In this document: positions 8,354 through 16,768 of the stretch, one piece after another
Layout: every line of letters begins with the position of its first letter
Numbering within the stretch: the stretch's first letter is position 1
NCBI GenBank assembly: GCA_963707965.1
Contig: CAVPRR010000004.1
Span: 124,001 to 188,000, forward strand
DNA: 64,000 nucleotides
Reading direction: 5' to 3'
DNA from: VRUE01 sp963707965
GTDB taxonomy: Bacteria > Actinomycetota > Thermoleophilia > Solirubrobacterales > 70-9
Position numbers and translations under genes: made by a program
Notes under the pieces: generated by a model
Databases searched by the model: none
Seen by the model: the letters and a program-made list of their open reading frames with translations, nothing else
Told to the model about the DNA's origin: nothing

Positions 8354-9474
8354 GCCGCCTGCGGGTAGGGAGGCGGCTTCTCCTTCTTCTTGATCACGCG
8401 GAGCTGGGTCGAGGGGTCCCAGAAGTCGGCCTCGTCCTGGCGGTCGATCAGTTCCCCCATCGGCGTCGCCGGAGTCTCGCCGGCAAGCCAGCCGGAGCGG
8501 TTGTCCGGGCGCGGGTTCGAGCCGTTGTCGGCCTGGCGAGCCACGTTCAGCCCCAGCTCCTCGAACATGGCCCGGTCGTCCTCGGGCTCGGCGCCCAGGG
8601 TGGTGAGGAAGTTCCCCATCATCACCCCGTTCAGGCCGGCCTTCACGGCCAGCGGCTGGAGGTCACCCAGGTTCTCGACTCGCCCGCCGCAGAGCCTGAA
8701 CAGCGCCCCGGGGATGATCAGGCGGAAGATGGCCACCCACTGGACGACCTCCCACGGGTCCATCAGCGGTCGGTCTCCGAACTTGGTGCCCTGCCGTGGA
8801 TTGAGCAGGTTGATCGGGACTGAGACCGGATCGAGCTCGGAGAGCTCGAACGCCATCTCGACCCGCTGCCGTGGCGTCTCGCCGAGGTTGAGGATGCCGC
8901 CGACGCAGGTCTCGAGACCGGCCTCCTTGACCGCGTCGATCGTGCGCAGCCTGCCCTCGTAGCGAACCGTGGTCGAGACCTCCGGATAGTAGGAGCGGGC
9001 CGACTCCACGTTGTGGTGGACACGCTGGATGCCCGCCTCGCGCAGACGCCTGGCCCGCTCGACCGACATGTGGCCGATCGACGCACAGCGCTTCAGGTTG
9101 GTGTGCTCGGCCACCAGCCTGGCGCCTTCGACGATCTTCTCGAAGTCCCGTTTGGAGAGCCCCTGGCCCTGGGTGACCATGCAGAAGCGGTGGGCGCCCG
9201 CCGCTTCGGCTGCCCTGGCGTGCTCGAGGATCTGCTCGGGCTCCATCATCGCGTGCATCGGGGTGTCGGCCTCGGCGTAGCGGGACTGCGCGCAGAAGCC
9301 ACAATCCTCGGCGCAGCCACCGGACTTGGCATTGACCAGTGAGCACATGTCGGTCGACTCACCGAAGTTCTCCCTGCGGACCTCCCAGGCCCGCTCGACC
9401 AGCCCCCCGATCTCCTGATGGTCGGTCAGCCCGCCGAGGGCCAGCGCCTCGTCAAAGGAGATCAACGGTGGCAT
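8350..9474 (-). CDS. bioB: Biotin synthase
   Basis: Radical SAM enzyme inserting sulfur into dethiobiotin. The [4Fe-4S] motif CAEDCGFCAQS is present, preceded by MCSLVNAKSGG, and FRLCGGRVENL supplies the [2Fe-2S] arginine region. Start taken at the ATG at 9474 (MPPLISFDEAL, 374 aa); an open frame continues 32 codons upstream but its residues do not look like BioB. The C-terminus is extended by about 50 polar residues ending KKKEKPPPYPQAA. First gene of the bioB-bioF-bioD operon; the divergent NERD gene starts about 135 bp away. Confidence 0.95.
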   Translation of the reverse strand: MPPLISFDEALALGGLTDHQEIGGLVERAWEVRRENFGESTDMCSLVNAKSGGCAEDCGFCAQSRYAEADTPMHAMMEPEQILEHARAAEAAGAHRFCMVTQGQGLSKRDFEKIVEGARLVAEHTNLKRCASIGHMSVERARRLREAGIQRVHHNVESARSYYPEVSTTVRYEGRLRTIDAVKEAGLETCVGGILNLGETPRQRVEMAFELSELDPVSVPINLLNPRQGTKFGDRPLMDPWEVVQWVAIFRLIIPGALFRLCGGRVENLGDLQPLAVKAGLNGVMMGNFLTTLGAEPEDDRAMFEELGLNVARQADNGSNPRPDNRSGWLAGETPATPMGELIDRQDEADFWDPSTQLRVIKKKEKPPPYPQAA

Positions 9475-9609
9475 CGCCGCAAGGCTAGGAATCGCACCGG
9501 ACGCCGTTGCGTCCCGCGCGGCTCCGGCCAAGCCGTTCCCCCGGGCGTCGTTCTGGCGAATCGGTTGCACAGCTCATACAGGTGAGTCCGGAACCGATTG
9601 GCTGTTGGC

Positions 9610-10287
9610 ATGGGCAATCAACGAACGGCTGGGGCACTCCATGCGGCGGGCGAGTCGGCACAGTTCCGTGCAATAGAGTTGGATACGAGGTTGCTTGCCA
9701 TTGCCGTCGCCTCGTTGCTGAGCCTCTTGCTGGCCGCATGGCTTCTTGACTTTCGCGGTTTGCCTCTGGTTCTGATTGAGCTCACCTTGATCGCCGTGAT
9801 GGTTCTGGCGTATCGCGTCCTCGATCCACAGATCGCGAAGTGGCTGCAAGGCGCCCGTGGCGAGCGCGTCGTGGGAGCCGAGATCGAGAACCTGGCTCCC
9901 GATGGCTGGCACGCGTTGCACGACGTTTGCCTGGGCCGTGGGAATGTCGATCACGTTCTGATCGGACCGGGTGGCATCTTCACGATTGAGACCAAGAGCC
10001 ATCGTGGTCGGATCCGCATTGATCGGATCGAAGGGCGCATGCTCCACCAGGCCTATGCCGAGAAACAGCTCCTTGAGCGGATCACCGGCTACAAGGTCGA
10101 GCCCCTCTTGGTATTCAGTCAAGCATGGCTTGTCGGGAACGTGCCCGCGAAGCGGGAGGGCGTCACCATCCTCCCCTCGCGAATGCTGGTCAGCTTCATC
10201 GCCCGGCAAAAGCCCGTCGTATTCCCCCGGCGTGCAGCTGAGGTCTACGGGCACCTCGTCGGGGCACTAACCGAAATCAACACCTAA
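9610..10287 (+). CDS. NERD-domain membrane-anchored protein
   Basis: Protein of 225 aa from the ATG at 9610 (a TTG at 9598 is possible). Two hydrophobic segments near the N-terminus (about residues 25-70) are followed by a NERD domain: GARGERVVGAEI, LHDVCLGRGNVDHVLIG, GGIFTIETKSH. The conserved Glu, Asp and ExK form the restriction-endonuclease-like active site expected of NERD proteins (nuclease-related domain), so DNA or RNA cleavage is plausible but unproven. Codon use looks less GC-extreme than the biotin operon. It begins a run of nucleic-acid genes (UDG-like, HNH, AlkA-like). Confidence 0.8.
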   Translation: MGNQRTAGALHAAGESAQFRAIELDTRLLAIAVASLLSLLLAAWLLDFRGLPLVLIELTLIAVMVLAYRVLDPQIAKWLQGARGERVVGAEIENLAPDGWHALHDVCLGRGNVDHVLIGPGGIFTIETKSHRGRIRIDRIEGRMLHQAYAEKQLLERITGYKVEPLLVFSQAWLVGNVPAKREGVTILPSRMLVSFIARQKPVVFPRRAAEVYGHLVGALTEINT

Positions 10288-10479
10288 CCTCAATCCCCCG
10301 ATCTCGGTGGCCTCTCCACTCCGCATCCCTTCCTCCACTCCCGCATCCCGTTGCCGGGAGCGGATTCCCTCCTTGGCCTGCAAAGCGGAGAGCCTCACCG
10401 ATTTCGGTGGATTCCGGCCAAAACGCGGCCACGTCGGGCATCGCCAGACCCATGCGCTTGAAGTCGTAGCATTCGCGAC
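10288..10479. promoter_or_regulatory. 192-bp gap with a CACCGA-TT-TCGGTG palindrome
   Basis: No gene seen. The gap holds a perfect 6-bp inverted repeat at 10396-10409 and a loosely repeated pyrimidine-rich stretch (ctccactccgcatccc-like) at about 10315-10350. It probably includes the promoter of the downstream glycosylase-family gene; no clear -35/-10 pair could be fixed. Confidence 0.3.
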
Positions 10480-11121
10480 ATGGCTCGGGCCGACAAGCCC
10501 CGCACGAATCGTGACCCCGCTGAGGTTGAGCGGAAGATTGCCCTCCTGCGGGCGCCGCACATTGCCCCGCTTACGGCCTTCGTCGAGCGTTTGCGTATGT
10601 CTCATCCGAACGCGGCAATCCCGTACTTTGATCCAACCGAGGCTGGGACGAAGGCCGGGATCCTTTGCTTCTTTGAGGCCCCGGGTCCAAGGGCAACGCC
10701 CCCGGCAGGATCTGGGTTCGTGTCGGCGGATAACGACGATCAGACAGCGCAGAACATGTGGACGCTCCTGCGAGAAGCTGGGATTGACCGCAACACCGAG
10801 TACATCGCATGGAATGTGGTCCCATGGTACGTCGGAGACGGTAGGCGGATCAGAGCCGTCCGGGCAGCCGACCTATCGGAAGCGAAACAGGCCACTGAGG
10901 AGCTTCTGGGGCTACTCCCTACTGTTCGTGTAGTCGTTCTGTTCGGCAAGGCAGCCGCGCGTGCTTGGCATCGAATCGGCGCTCCACTTGACGCGATCGA
11001 AGCCCCGCACCCGTCACCGCGAAACGTAAACAGCCGCCCCTGGGTCCGCGAGGCGATCCGCACAGCGCTTATCGAGGCACGCCATCGCGTGGGCGAGTCG
11101 CTCGGAGCTCAGCCAAGTTAG
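10480..11121 (+). CDS. Uracil-DNA-glycosylase-superfamily protein
   Basis: Protein of 213 aa, ATG start. The superfamily fold is suggested by motif A-like FFEAPGPRATPP, the block YIAWNVVPWYVGDG, VVVLFGKAAARAW, and motif B-like HPSPRNVNSRPW near residue 175. UDG enzymes hydrolyse the uracil N-glycosidic bond; the catalytic Asp/Asn motif of families 1-5 (GQDPYH or GEAPGxxE) is only partly matched, so substrate and activity are uncertain. It sits between a NERD gene and a convergent HNH endonuclease gene, suggesting a DNA repair or defence context. Confidence 0.7.
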   Translation: MARADKPRTNRDPAEVERKIALLRAPHIAPLTAFVERLRMSHPNAAIPYFDPTEAGTKAGILCFFEAPGPRATPPAGSGFVSADNDDQTAQNMWTLLREAGIDRNTEYIAWNVVPWYVGDGRRIRAVRAADLSEAKQATEELLGLLPTVRVVVLFGKAAARAWHRIGAPLDAIEAPHPSPRNVNSRPWVREAIRTALIEARHRVGESLGAQPS

Positions 11122-11205
11122 CGACCGCTGCCCGCAGCCGGAGATCAGGAAATCCCCCCGTTCACAGCGTCGGTCGTGACTAGTTCAGAGCCAGAGGCAA
11201 GCGCC

Positions 11206-11835
11206 TCACGGAACTCCGCCAGGCTCTCTTGCCTTGTTATTGGCGCCCCGACCGTCGGCGGACTGGGGCTCTAACAGTCGCATCCACAGCGCGTGATCGG
11301 CATTCTTGGGTTTCCCCGCTAACTCCCACAACGCTCGGTAGTGGCGGGCGAGTCCGTCCCAAGCGGTCTTGGTCTCGATTGGCAGGAGTGTCCAGCCCAG
11401 CTGTTCGAGCATGAGATCCCCCTTGATGCGGTTGCATATCCAGCAGGCGCAGACGAGATTGTCGAGAGCATTGGTCCCACCTCCTGACCAGGGCACTACG
11501 TGATCGAGCGTTGCGCTTCGGGACGGTATTGCTGGATGTGTTTCTCCGCCCTTCCAGTTCGGGTGGTAGGGGAACTCCTCCGGGAACAGTTCCGAGATGA
11601 GCCGCATGATCTGAGTCGGGATCACCCGGCAACCGCAATAGCGGCAATGGAAACGGTCGCGCCGGTAGATGGAAGCGATGATTGCCTCGGAGGGATCGGT
11701 GCGCCGATCCACCTTGCATTTCAGATAAGCGATGGGCGCCATGAGCTCCTCGGCCGCCGCGCGGCCTTCCTCGAGCAGCGCCTTGACCAGACGCTCTAGC
11801 TCATTGGGATAGTCGTCTGTCTGCGGGCGGGCCAT
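11206..11835 (-). CDS. HNH endonuclease
   Basis: Protein of 209 aa from the ATG at 11835 (MARPQTDDYP); a TTG two codons upstream is less likely. A zinc site is formed by CRYCGC (about residue 66) and CACWIC, and the HNH core reads LDHVVPWSGGGTNALDNLVC followed by WICNRIKGD, giving the His-Asn-His/Asn metal-binding beta-beta-alpha fold. Such enzymes nick or cut DNA; this one has no recognisable partner methylase. It is convergent with the UDG-like gene, and the frameshifted AlkA-like gene lies just upstream on the same strand. Confidence 0.82.
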   Translation of the reverse strand: MARPQTDDYPNELERLVKALLEEGRAAAEELMAPIAYLKCKVDRRTDPSEAIIASIYRRDRFHCRYCGCRVIPTQIMRLISELFPEEFPYHPNWKGGETHPAIPSRSATLDHVVPWSGGGTNALDNLVCACWICNRIKGDLMLEQLGWTLLPIETKTAWDGLARHYRALWELAGKPKNADHALWMRLLEPQSADGRGANNKAREPGGVP

Positions 11836-11847
11836 GAACAACGGGCC

Positions 11848-12484
11848 TTACTCGACCGGCGTGTTGGCGAGCGACTCCCAGAGGTAGAGGGAGGCGAGGC
11901 TGCGGTGGGGGCGCCAGGCGCTCGCCGATCTCCAGCACCCGCTCCGGCGCAGGGGCTTCGTCCAGCCCGTACTCGATCTGTACCGCGCGGCGGATTCCGA
12001 GGTCGCCGCCGGACAGCACGTCGGGTCGCTCCAGGTGGAAGATCAGAAACATCTCCGCGCTCCAGCGGCCGAGACCGCGCACCGCGACGATCTCCTCGGT
12101 CACCTCCTCGTCGGGGAGCTCGCCGAGCCGGTCGAGCTCGAGATCGCCCGCGAGCACATGAGACGCGAGATCACGGATGTAGGAGACCTTGCGGCCGGAG
12201 AGACCGGCGGCGCGCAGGTCCTCCTCGCCCGCAGCCAGGAGCTGTTCGGGCGTCGGCGTGCTGCCCTCGAACAGGTCGAGCACCCGCAGGTAGATGGTCC
12301 GTGCCGCTTTGGTCGAAAGCTGCTGCCCGACGATCGTTCGCAGGAGCGCCCCGTAGGCGTCGGCGGGCCGCTCCTCGCTGCGCCGCCGCAGTCGCGTCGA
12401 CAGGTCGATCTTCCCGAGCCGCTCGATCAACGCCGCCATGGTCGGGTCGGAGGCGGCCAGGGCCCTGCGCGCCCTGGCGCTCAC
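11848..12484 (-). CDS. DNA-3-methyladenine glycosylase II family, 3' frameshift
   Basis: AlkA/HhH-GPD base-excision glycosylase, GTG start at 12484. Helix-hairpin-helix and catalytic region: AVRGLGRWSAEMFLIFHLER, then GGDLGIRRAV with the catalytic Asp. In the frame as read, the conserved C-terminus is lost after VLEIGERL and translation runs on to 11801. One base fewer in the C-rich stretch at 11906-11918 restores ERWRPHRSLASLYLWESLA and a TAA stop at 11848-11850, matching the conserved AlkA W-x-P-x-RS-x-A ending. Either a sequencing/assembly indel or a recent mutation. Follows the enoyl-CoA hydratase gene by 16 bp. Confidence 0.8.
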
Positions 12485-12500
12485 GGGGCGGATTCGCGCT

Positions 12501-13307
12501 TCATCGCCCTCGCCACTCGGGCTTGCGCTTCTCGGCGAAGGCGCGGATCCCCTCGCGGAGGTCCTCGGAGCCGAAGCAGGATTCGCGCAGAGCGATCAGG
12601 CTCGCCTCCTGCTGCGTGTTCAGCGTGGGGTTCTCGTTGAGCAGCCCGATGGCGCGCTTGTTGCCCCGCATCGAGAGCGGGGCGTTGGCCGCGATTGCGG
12701 CCGCCAGCTCAACCGCGGCATCCTCCAGCGCGTCGTCGTCGACCACCTGGTGGACGAGGCCGATCTGCTCGGCGCGCGATGCCTCGAGGTTGCGCCCGGT
12801 CAGGAACAGCTCCTTGGTGCGAGCCAGACCGACGACGTCGAGGAACCTGCGCAGCCCCGTGTGGCCGTAGACCAGGCCGAGCTTCGCGGGTGGCATCCCC
12901 AGCTTCGCCCCCGCCGCGCAGATGCGCAGGTCGCAGGTGACGGCCAGCTCGAGGCCACCCCCGAGACAGTGGCCGTTGATCGCCGCCAGCGTCGGCCACG
13001 GGTGTGCCGCCACCGCCTCCATGGCCGCGTGGAAGGGGTGGGCGATCAACGCCTCGGCGTCACGCTCGAAGGTCTGCTCTGGGATCGAGGTGATGTCGTA
13101 GCCCGCCGAGAAGGCGGGCGGCGCGCCGGTTATCAGCACGCAGCGGGTCTCGATCCCCTGGTCGAGGCGAGGCAGCACCTCGGCGAGGGCGTCGAGGATC
13201 TCGTGATCGAGGGCGTTGCGCCGCTCGGGGTTGGAGATGCGAACCCGGACAACCGCCTCGGCGGGGGAGTCGAGCAGGAGCTTGCCGCTGGCGAGCCGCT
13301 TGGTCAC
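12501..13307 (-). CDS. Enoyl-CoA hydratase/isomerase family protein
   Basis: Crotonase-fold protein of 268 aa, GTG start. Oxyanion-hole segments are FSAGYDITS and GHCLGGGLELAVTCD. The first catalytic Glu (GGGLE) is kept, but the second, normally in a PEIxLG motif, reads GMPPAKLGLVYGHTGL with Pro in its place, so simple hydratase activity is doubtful; isomerase, decarboxylase or hydrolase chemistry on acyl-CoA is possible. The 70-residue biotin carrier gene ends 4 bp upstream on the same strand, suggesting a shared acyl-CoA pathway. Confidence 0.88.
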   Translation of the reverse strand: MTKRLASGKLLLDSPAEAVVRVRISNPERRNALDHEILDALAEVLPRLDQGIETRCVLITGAPPAFSAGYDITSIPEQTFERDAEALIAHPFHAAMEAVAAHPWPTLAAINGHCLGGGLELAVTCDLRICAAGAKLGMPPAKLGLVYGHTGLRRFLDVVGLARTKELFLTGRNLEASRAEQIGLVHQVVDDDALEDAAVELAAAIAANAPLSMRGNKRAIGLLNENPTLNTQQEASLIALRESCFGSEDLREGIRAFAEKRKPEWRGR

Positions 13308-13311
13308 CGTT

Positions 13312-13524
13312 TCACTCCAGCACGATGAGGACGTCGCCTTCGCTGACCGCCTGCCCCTCCTCGCAGAGGATCTCCTTCACAGCGCCGTCGTCTTCGGCCT
13401 CGACCGGGATCTCCATCTTCATCGACTCGAGGATGACGACCGTGTCGCCGTCCTCCACCTTGTCGCCGACCTCGACCTCGATTTTCCATACGTTGCCGGT
13501 TATGTGTGCCTCGATGTCAGCCAC
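13312..13524 (-). CDS. Small biotin carboxyl carrier protein (biotinyl domain only)
   Basis: Seventy-residue single-domain biotinyl/lipoyl carrier, GTG start at 13524. The biotinylation motif ESMKMEI is central, and the protein consists almost entirely of the hammerhead fold (HITGNVWKIEVEVGD to SEGDVLIVLE). It would carry carboxybiotin between a biotin carboxylase and a carboxyltransferase such as the one at 29.8 kb; no biotin carboxylase gene is in the window. Overlap with the antisense start of other genes is absent; the glycosyltransferase gene diverges 46 bp away. Confidence 0.88.
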   Translation of the reverse strand: MADIEAHITGNVWKIEVEVGDKVEDGDTVVILESMKMEIPVEAEDDGAVKEILCEEGQAVSEGDVLIVLE

Positions 13525-13570
13525 GAGGCGGGAGAATATCCGCGCGTGACGGCGGAGCGAGTGAGAACCG

Positions 13571-14275
13571 GTGTCTGACCTCGTGGCGGGGAGCTCGCTT
13601 GCCGCGATCGTCGCGGCGCGCAACGAGGCCGATCGGATCGGCGAGACGCTGGCGGCGCTTGGCCGGGTGCTGCCGGAGGCGGCGCTCTGGGTGGCCGACG
13701 ACGCCTCGACCGACGCGACCGCCGAGACCGCGGTTTCGGCGGGTGCCCGGGTGGTCAGCCGCGGTCGTTCCCGCGGTAAGGGCGCCAACGTGACAGCCGC
13801 CGTCGAGGCCGCGCTGGGCGCCGACCCGGCGCCGCGGTTGGTCCTCCTCTGCGACGGCGACCTCGGCTCCTCCGCCGCGAATCTCGCGCCACTGCTCGAG
13901 GCGGTCGAGCGCGGCGAGTGCGACCTGGCCATCGCCGCCTTCGGCCGCCGCGTCGGCGGCGGCTTCGGTCTGGCACTCGGCTTTGCTCGCTGGGCGATCC
14001 GCACCCTCTGCGGGCTGGAGACGATCGCACCGATCTCGGGCCAGCGCGCGATGCGGGCCGAGGTGCTGCGCGCCGCACTTCCCCTTGCGAGCGGCTACGG
14101 GATGGAGATCGGCATGACGGTCGATGCGGTTCGCGCCGGCCACGGCGTCCGGGAGTACGAGCTGGATCTCACCCACCGCGCGACCGGGCGCTCAATCGCC
14201 GGCTTTGCTCACCGCGCCCGCCAGCTCGCAGACTTCGCCCGCGTCTATCTTTCGCGGCGGAGGCAACCCAGGTGA
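13571..14275 (+). CDS. Family 2 glycosyltransferase
   Basis: GT-A fold protein of 234 aa, GTG start. Nucleotide-sugar binding: SLAAIVAARNEADRIGETLA at residues 9-28, DDASTD near 57, and the metal-binding LCDGDLG near 97. C-terminal acceptor region with YGMEIGMTVDAV. No membrane segment and no fused domain, unlike dolichyl-phosphate mannose synthases. Stop and the GTG of glycerol kinase overlap by four bases, so the two are co-transcribed. Acceptor unknown; the glycerol kinase and acyltransferase nearby hint at glycerolipid or polyol-linked glycans. Confidence 0.85.
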   Translation: MSDLVAGSSLAAIVAARNEADRIGETLAALGRVLPEAALWVADDASTDATAETAVSAGARVVSRGRSRGKGANVTAAVEAALGADPAPRLVLLCDGDLGSSAANLAPLLEAVERGECDLAIAAFGRRVGGGFGLALGFARWAIRTLCGLETIAPISGQRAMRAEVLRAALPLASGYGMEIGMTVDAVRAGHGVREYELDLTHRATGRSIAGFAHRARQLADFARVYLSRRRQPR

Positions 14276-15801
14276 TCCTCGCCATCGATCAGGGGACGAC
14301 CGGAACGACCTGCCTCGTCTTCGACGAGGAGGGTGGGGTTGCGGGGCGGGCCTATTCGGAGTTTGAGCAGCACTTCCCGCGGCCCGGCTGGGTCGAGCAC
14401 GATGCGGTGCAGATCTGGGACGTGACGAGGCGGGTGGCGACCCAGGCGATATCCGACGCGGGCATCTCGGGCGCCGAGCTGGACGCGATAGGGATCACCA
14501 ACCAGCGCGAGACGGTCGTCGCCTGGGACCCGTCGACGGGCGAGCCGGTCCACAGGGCGCTGGTTTGGCAGGACCGCCGCACCGCTGGGCTCTGCGACGA
14601 GTTGAGGGAGGCCGGGCGCGAGTCGCTGGTGCGGGAGCGCACCGGACTGGTCCTGGACCCCTACTTCTCCGGCACGAAGATCGCCTGGCTGCTGCGCAAC
14701 GTCGAGGCGGCACGCCGGGCCGTCTTTGGCACGGTCGACTCCTGGCTGCTCTTCAAGCTGACCGGCCGCCACGCGACCGACCACACCAATGCCTCACGGA
14801 CGATGCTGTTCGACATCCACAGGCTGGTGTGGGACGAGGAGCTCTGCACGATGCTCGGCGTGGACCCCAAGAGCCTGCCCGAACCGCTCCCCTCCGCGCA
14901 CGTCTACGGCACGACCTCGGAGTTCGGCGGGGAGGTGCCGGTCGCCGGGATCGCGGGTGACCAGCAGGCGGCCCTGTTCGGCCAGGCCTGCCACAGCGCC
15001 GGCACGGCGAAGAACACCTACGGGACCGGCAGCTTCGTCCTGTTCAACGCCGGCTCCGAGGCGCCCGAGCCCGTCCCCGGGCTGCTGACCACCATCGCCT
15101 GCGGCCTGCCGGCTCCCGGCCGGCGGGCCGGGAACGGGTCCACATCTCCCGTTTCAGGCCCATCGGCGACGGTACCCGCATATGCGCTGGAGGCCTCGAT
15201 CTTCGTGACCGGCGCCGCCGTGCAGTGGCTGCGCGACGGCCTGGGGATCATCGACGCGGCGGCAGAGACGGAGGCACTTGCCGCCTCGGTCGACGGCAAC
15301 GGCGGCGTCTACTTCGTCCCTGCGCTCACCGGGCTGGGCTCACCGCACTGGGACCCCTACGCGCGCGGCACGATCGTTGGGCTGACCCGCGGGAGTGGTC
15401 GCGCGCAGCTGGCGCGGGCGGCACTGGAGGCGATCGCCTACCAGACGGTCGATGCGGTTCGGGCCGAGGAGGCCGCGTCGGGAGAGCGGCTGGCGCTGCT
15501 GAAGGCCGACGGCGGCGCGGTTGCCAATCGCTGGCTCATGCAGTTTCAGGCCGATGTGCTCGGCATTCCCGTCGTCGTGCCGGAGATCGCCGAGACGACC
15601 GCATTGGGCGCCGCATATCTGGCGGGAATCGCCACCGGGCGCTGGAGCGCCGAGCAGGTTGGAGCAATGTGGCGCGAGGCGACTCGCTACGAGCCACGGA
15701 TGGGCGCTGAGGAGCGCCAGGCGCTGATCGGGGACTGGCGCCGCGCCGTCGAGCGGTCAAAAGGTTGGGTCATTCCGGAGGCTGGGGGCGGGATCGCGTG
15801 A
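14272..15801 (+). CDS. glpK: Glycerol kinase with a short insertion
   Basis: FGGY-family kinase of 509 aa from the GTG at 14272, phosphorylating glycerol to sn-glycerol 3-phosphate. Motifs: AIDQGTTGTTCLVFD (N-terminal phosphate loop), TNQRETVVAWD, GTAKNTYGTGSFVLFN, ALEASIFVTGAAVQWL, and ALTGLGSPHWDPYARG near the C-terminal FGGY signature. Between LLTTIACG and YALE the protein has about 25 residues (LPAPGRRAGNGSTSPVSGPS region) where the E. coli enzyme has about six; that stretch is encoded by two adjacent DNA hairpins. The remaining sequence looks intact and active. Overlaps the preceding glycosyltransferase gene. Confidence 0.94.
   Translation: MILAIDQGTTGTTCLVFDEEGGVAGRAYSEFEQHFPRPGWVEHDAVQIWDVTRRVATQAISDAGISGAELDAIGITNQRETVVAWDPSTGEPVHRALVWQDRRTAGLCDELREAGRESLVRERTGLVLDPYFSGTKIAWLLRNVEAARRAVFGTVDSWLLFKLTGRHATDHTNASRTMLFDIHRLVWDEELCTMLGVDPKSLPEPLPSAHVYGTTSEFGGEVPVAGIAGDQQAALFGQACHSAGTAKNTYGTGSFVLFNAGSEAPEPVPGLLTTIACGLPAPGRRAGNGSTSPVSGPSATVPAYALEASIFVTGAAVQWLRDGLGIIDAAAETEALAASVDGNGGVYFVPALTGLGSPHWDPYARGTIVGLTRGSGRAQLARAALEAIAYQTVDAVRAEEAASGERLALLKADGGAVANRWLMQFQADVLGIPVVVPEIAETTALGAAYLAGIATGRWSAEQVGAMWREATRYEPRMGAEERQALIGDWRRAVERSKGWVIPEAGGGIA
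15114..15153. repeat. Twin hairpins inside glpK
   Basis: TCCCGGCC-GGCG-GGCCGGGA (15114-15133) is immediately followed by AACGGG...CCCGTT (15133-15153). They encode the extra residues of glycerol kinase. Confidence 0.6.
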
Positions 15802-15941
15802 TCCAGCGTCGCCTCGCTCGAGCCAGGGGCCAGGAACCGGTCGCGACATTCCGGGAACCCACCGCGACACCCGCGTAACCCGCCGGCCGGGCAGGGGTTA
15901 GGCACAGCAGGCCGGCCCGCCCGGTCCTGGTCCTCGCACCC

Positions 15942-16715
15942 ATGTCCGACATCAAGCCACAGGTCTACAGGGACGACCGGCCCGCCGAGCACTTCGATCA
16001 GTTCCACGACGCCGCGCGCAGGGGTGTGGGCTGGACCTACACCCCTGTCCGCTTGCTGGTGACCCTGCCGACGCTGCTGATCTACCGGGTTCGCGCGATC
16101 GGCCGCGACAAGGTTCCGAGCTCAGGCCCCCTATTGCTTGCTCCCAACCACTTCAGCCAGATGGATCACTTCTTCATCGGGCTCTACCTGCGTCGGAAGA
16201 TCCGGTTCATGGCCAAATCTCAGCTCTTCGGACCACCGGTCCTCACCTACGTCTACAAGCACGGCGGCGTCTTCCCGGTTCGCCGCGGCCACCGCGACGA
16301 GGCGGCGTTCAAGACCGCCTTCACGATCCTCGAGCAGGGTGGGATGCTCCTCGTCTACGCGGAGGGTGGCCGCTCGCGGAGCGGCGAGCTGGGCACCGTG
16401 AGGCCCGGCATCGGCCGGATCGCGCTGGAATCCGGGGTCCCCGTCGTCCCTGTGGTGGTTCACGGCTCCGAGAAGGTGCGGCGCTGGAAGCGCTTCCGCT
16501 TCCCCAGGGTCACGGTGCAGTTCGGCGATCCGATCTCGTTTCCGGTCGAGGCGTCCCCGAGCCGCGAGCGCCAGCTCGAAGCGGCGACAGAGGTCTTCGG
16601 CAGGGTGCGGGCGATGTACATGACGCTGGAGGAACGCGGCCGTCGCAATGTGATTCGTGCCCTGCGCGAGGGCCTGCCTGCGCAGGATCCCGGTAAGACC
16701 TCGACCGAGGTCTGA
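15942..16715 (+). CDS. 1-acyl-sn-glycerol-3-phosphate acyltransferase family (PlsC)
   Basis: Protein of 257 aa. The acyltransferase motif I HX4D is seen in APNHFSQMDHF (about residues 67-77), the FPVRRG substrate motif at about 110, motif III as AEGGRSRSGELG (Gly replaces the usual Thr in EGTRS), and VPVVPVVVHGSE as motif IV. It transfers a fatty acyl chain to a lysophospholipid at the membrane; one hydrophobic segment lies at about 37-50. It follows glycerol kinase by 140 bp on the same strand, consistent with glycerolipid synthesis from glycerol 3-phosphate. Confidence 0.9.
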   Translation: MSDIKPQVYRDDRPAEHFDQFHDAARRGVGWTYTPVRLLVTLPTLLIYRVRAIGRDKVPSSGPLLLAPNHFSQMDHFFIGLYLRRKIRFMAKSQLFGPPVLTYVYKHGGVFPVRRGHRDEAAFKTAFTILEQGGMLLVYAEGGRSRSGELGTVRPGIGRIALESGVPVVPVVVHGSEKVRRWKRFRFPRVTVQFGDPISFPVEASPSRERQLEAATEVFGRVRAMYMTLEERGRRNVIRALREGLPAQDPGKTSTEV

Positions 16716-16768
16716 TCGCCGCTCGCCTCAAACCGCTCCCAGAGGCCGGCCCGTGCCGAGATGGGTTC

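Noticed and set aside
10480..11121. Assigning the UDG-like protein to a specific UDG family (1-5).
   Set aside because: The catalytic motifs match only partially; no family can be chosen from the sequence alone.
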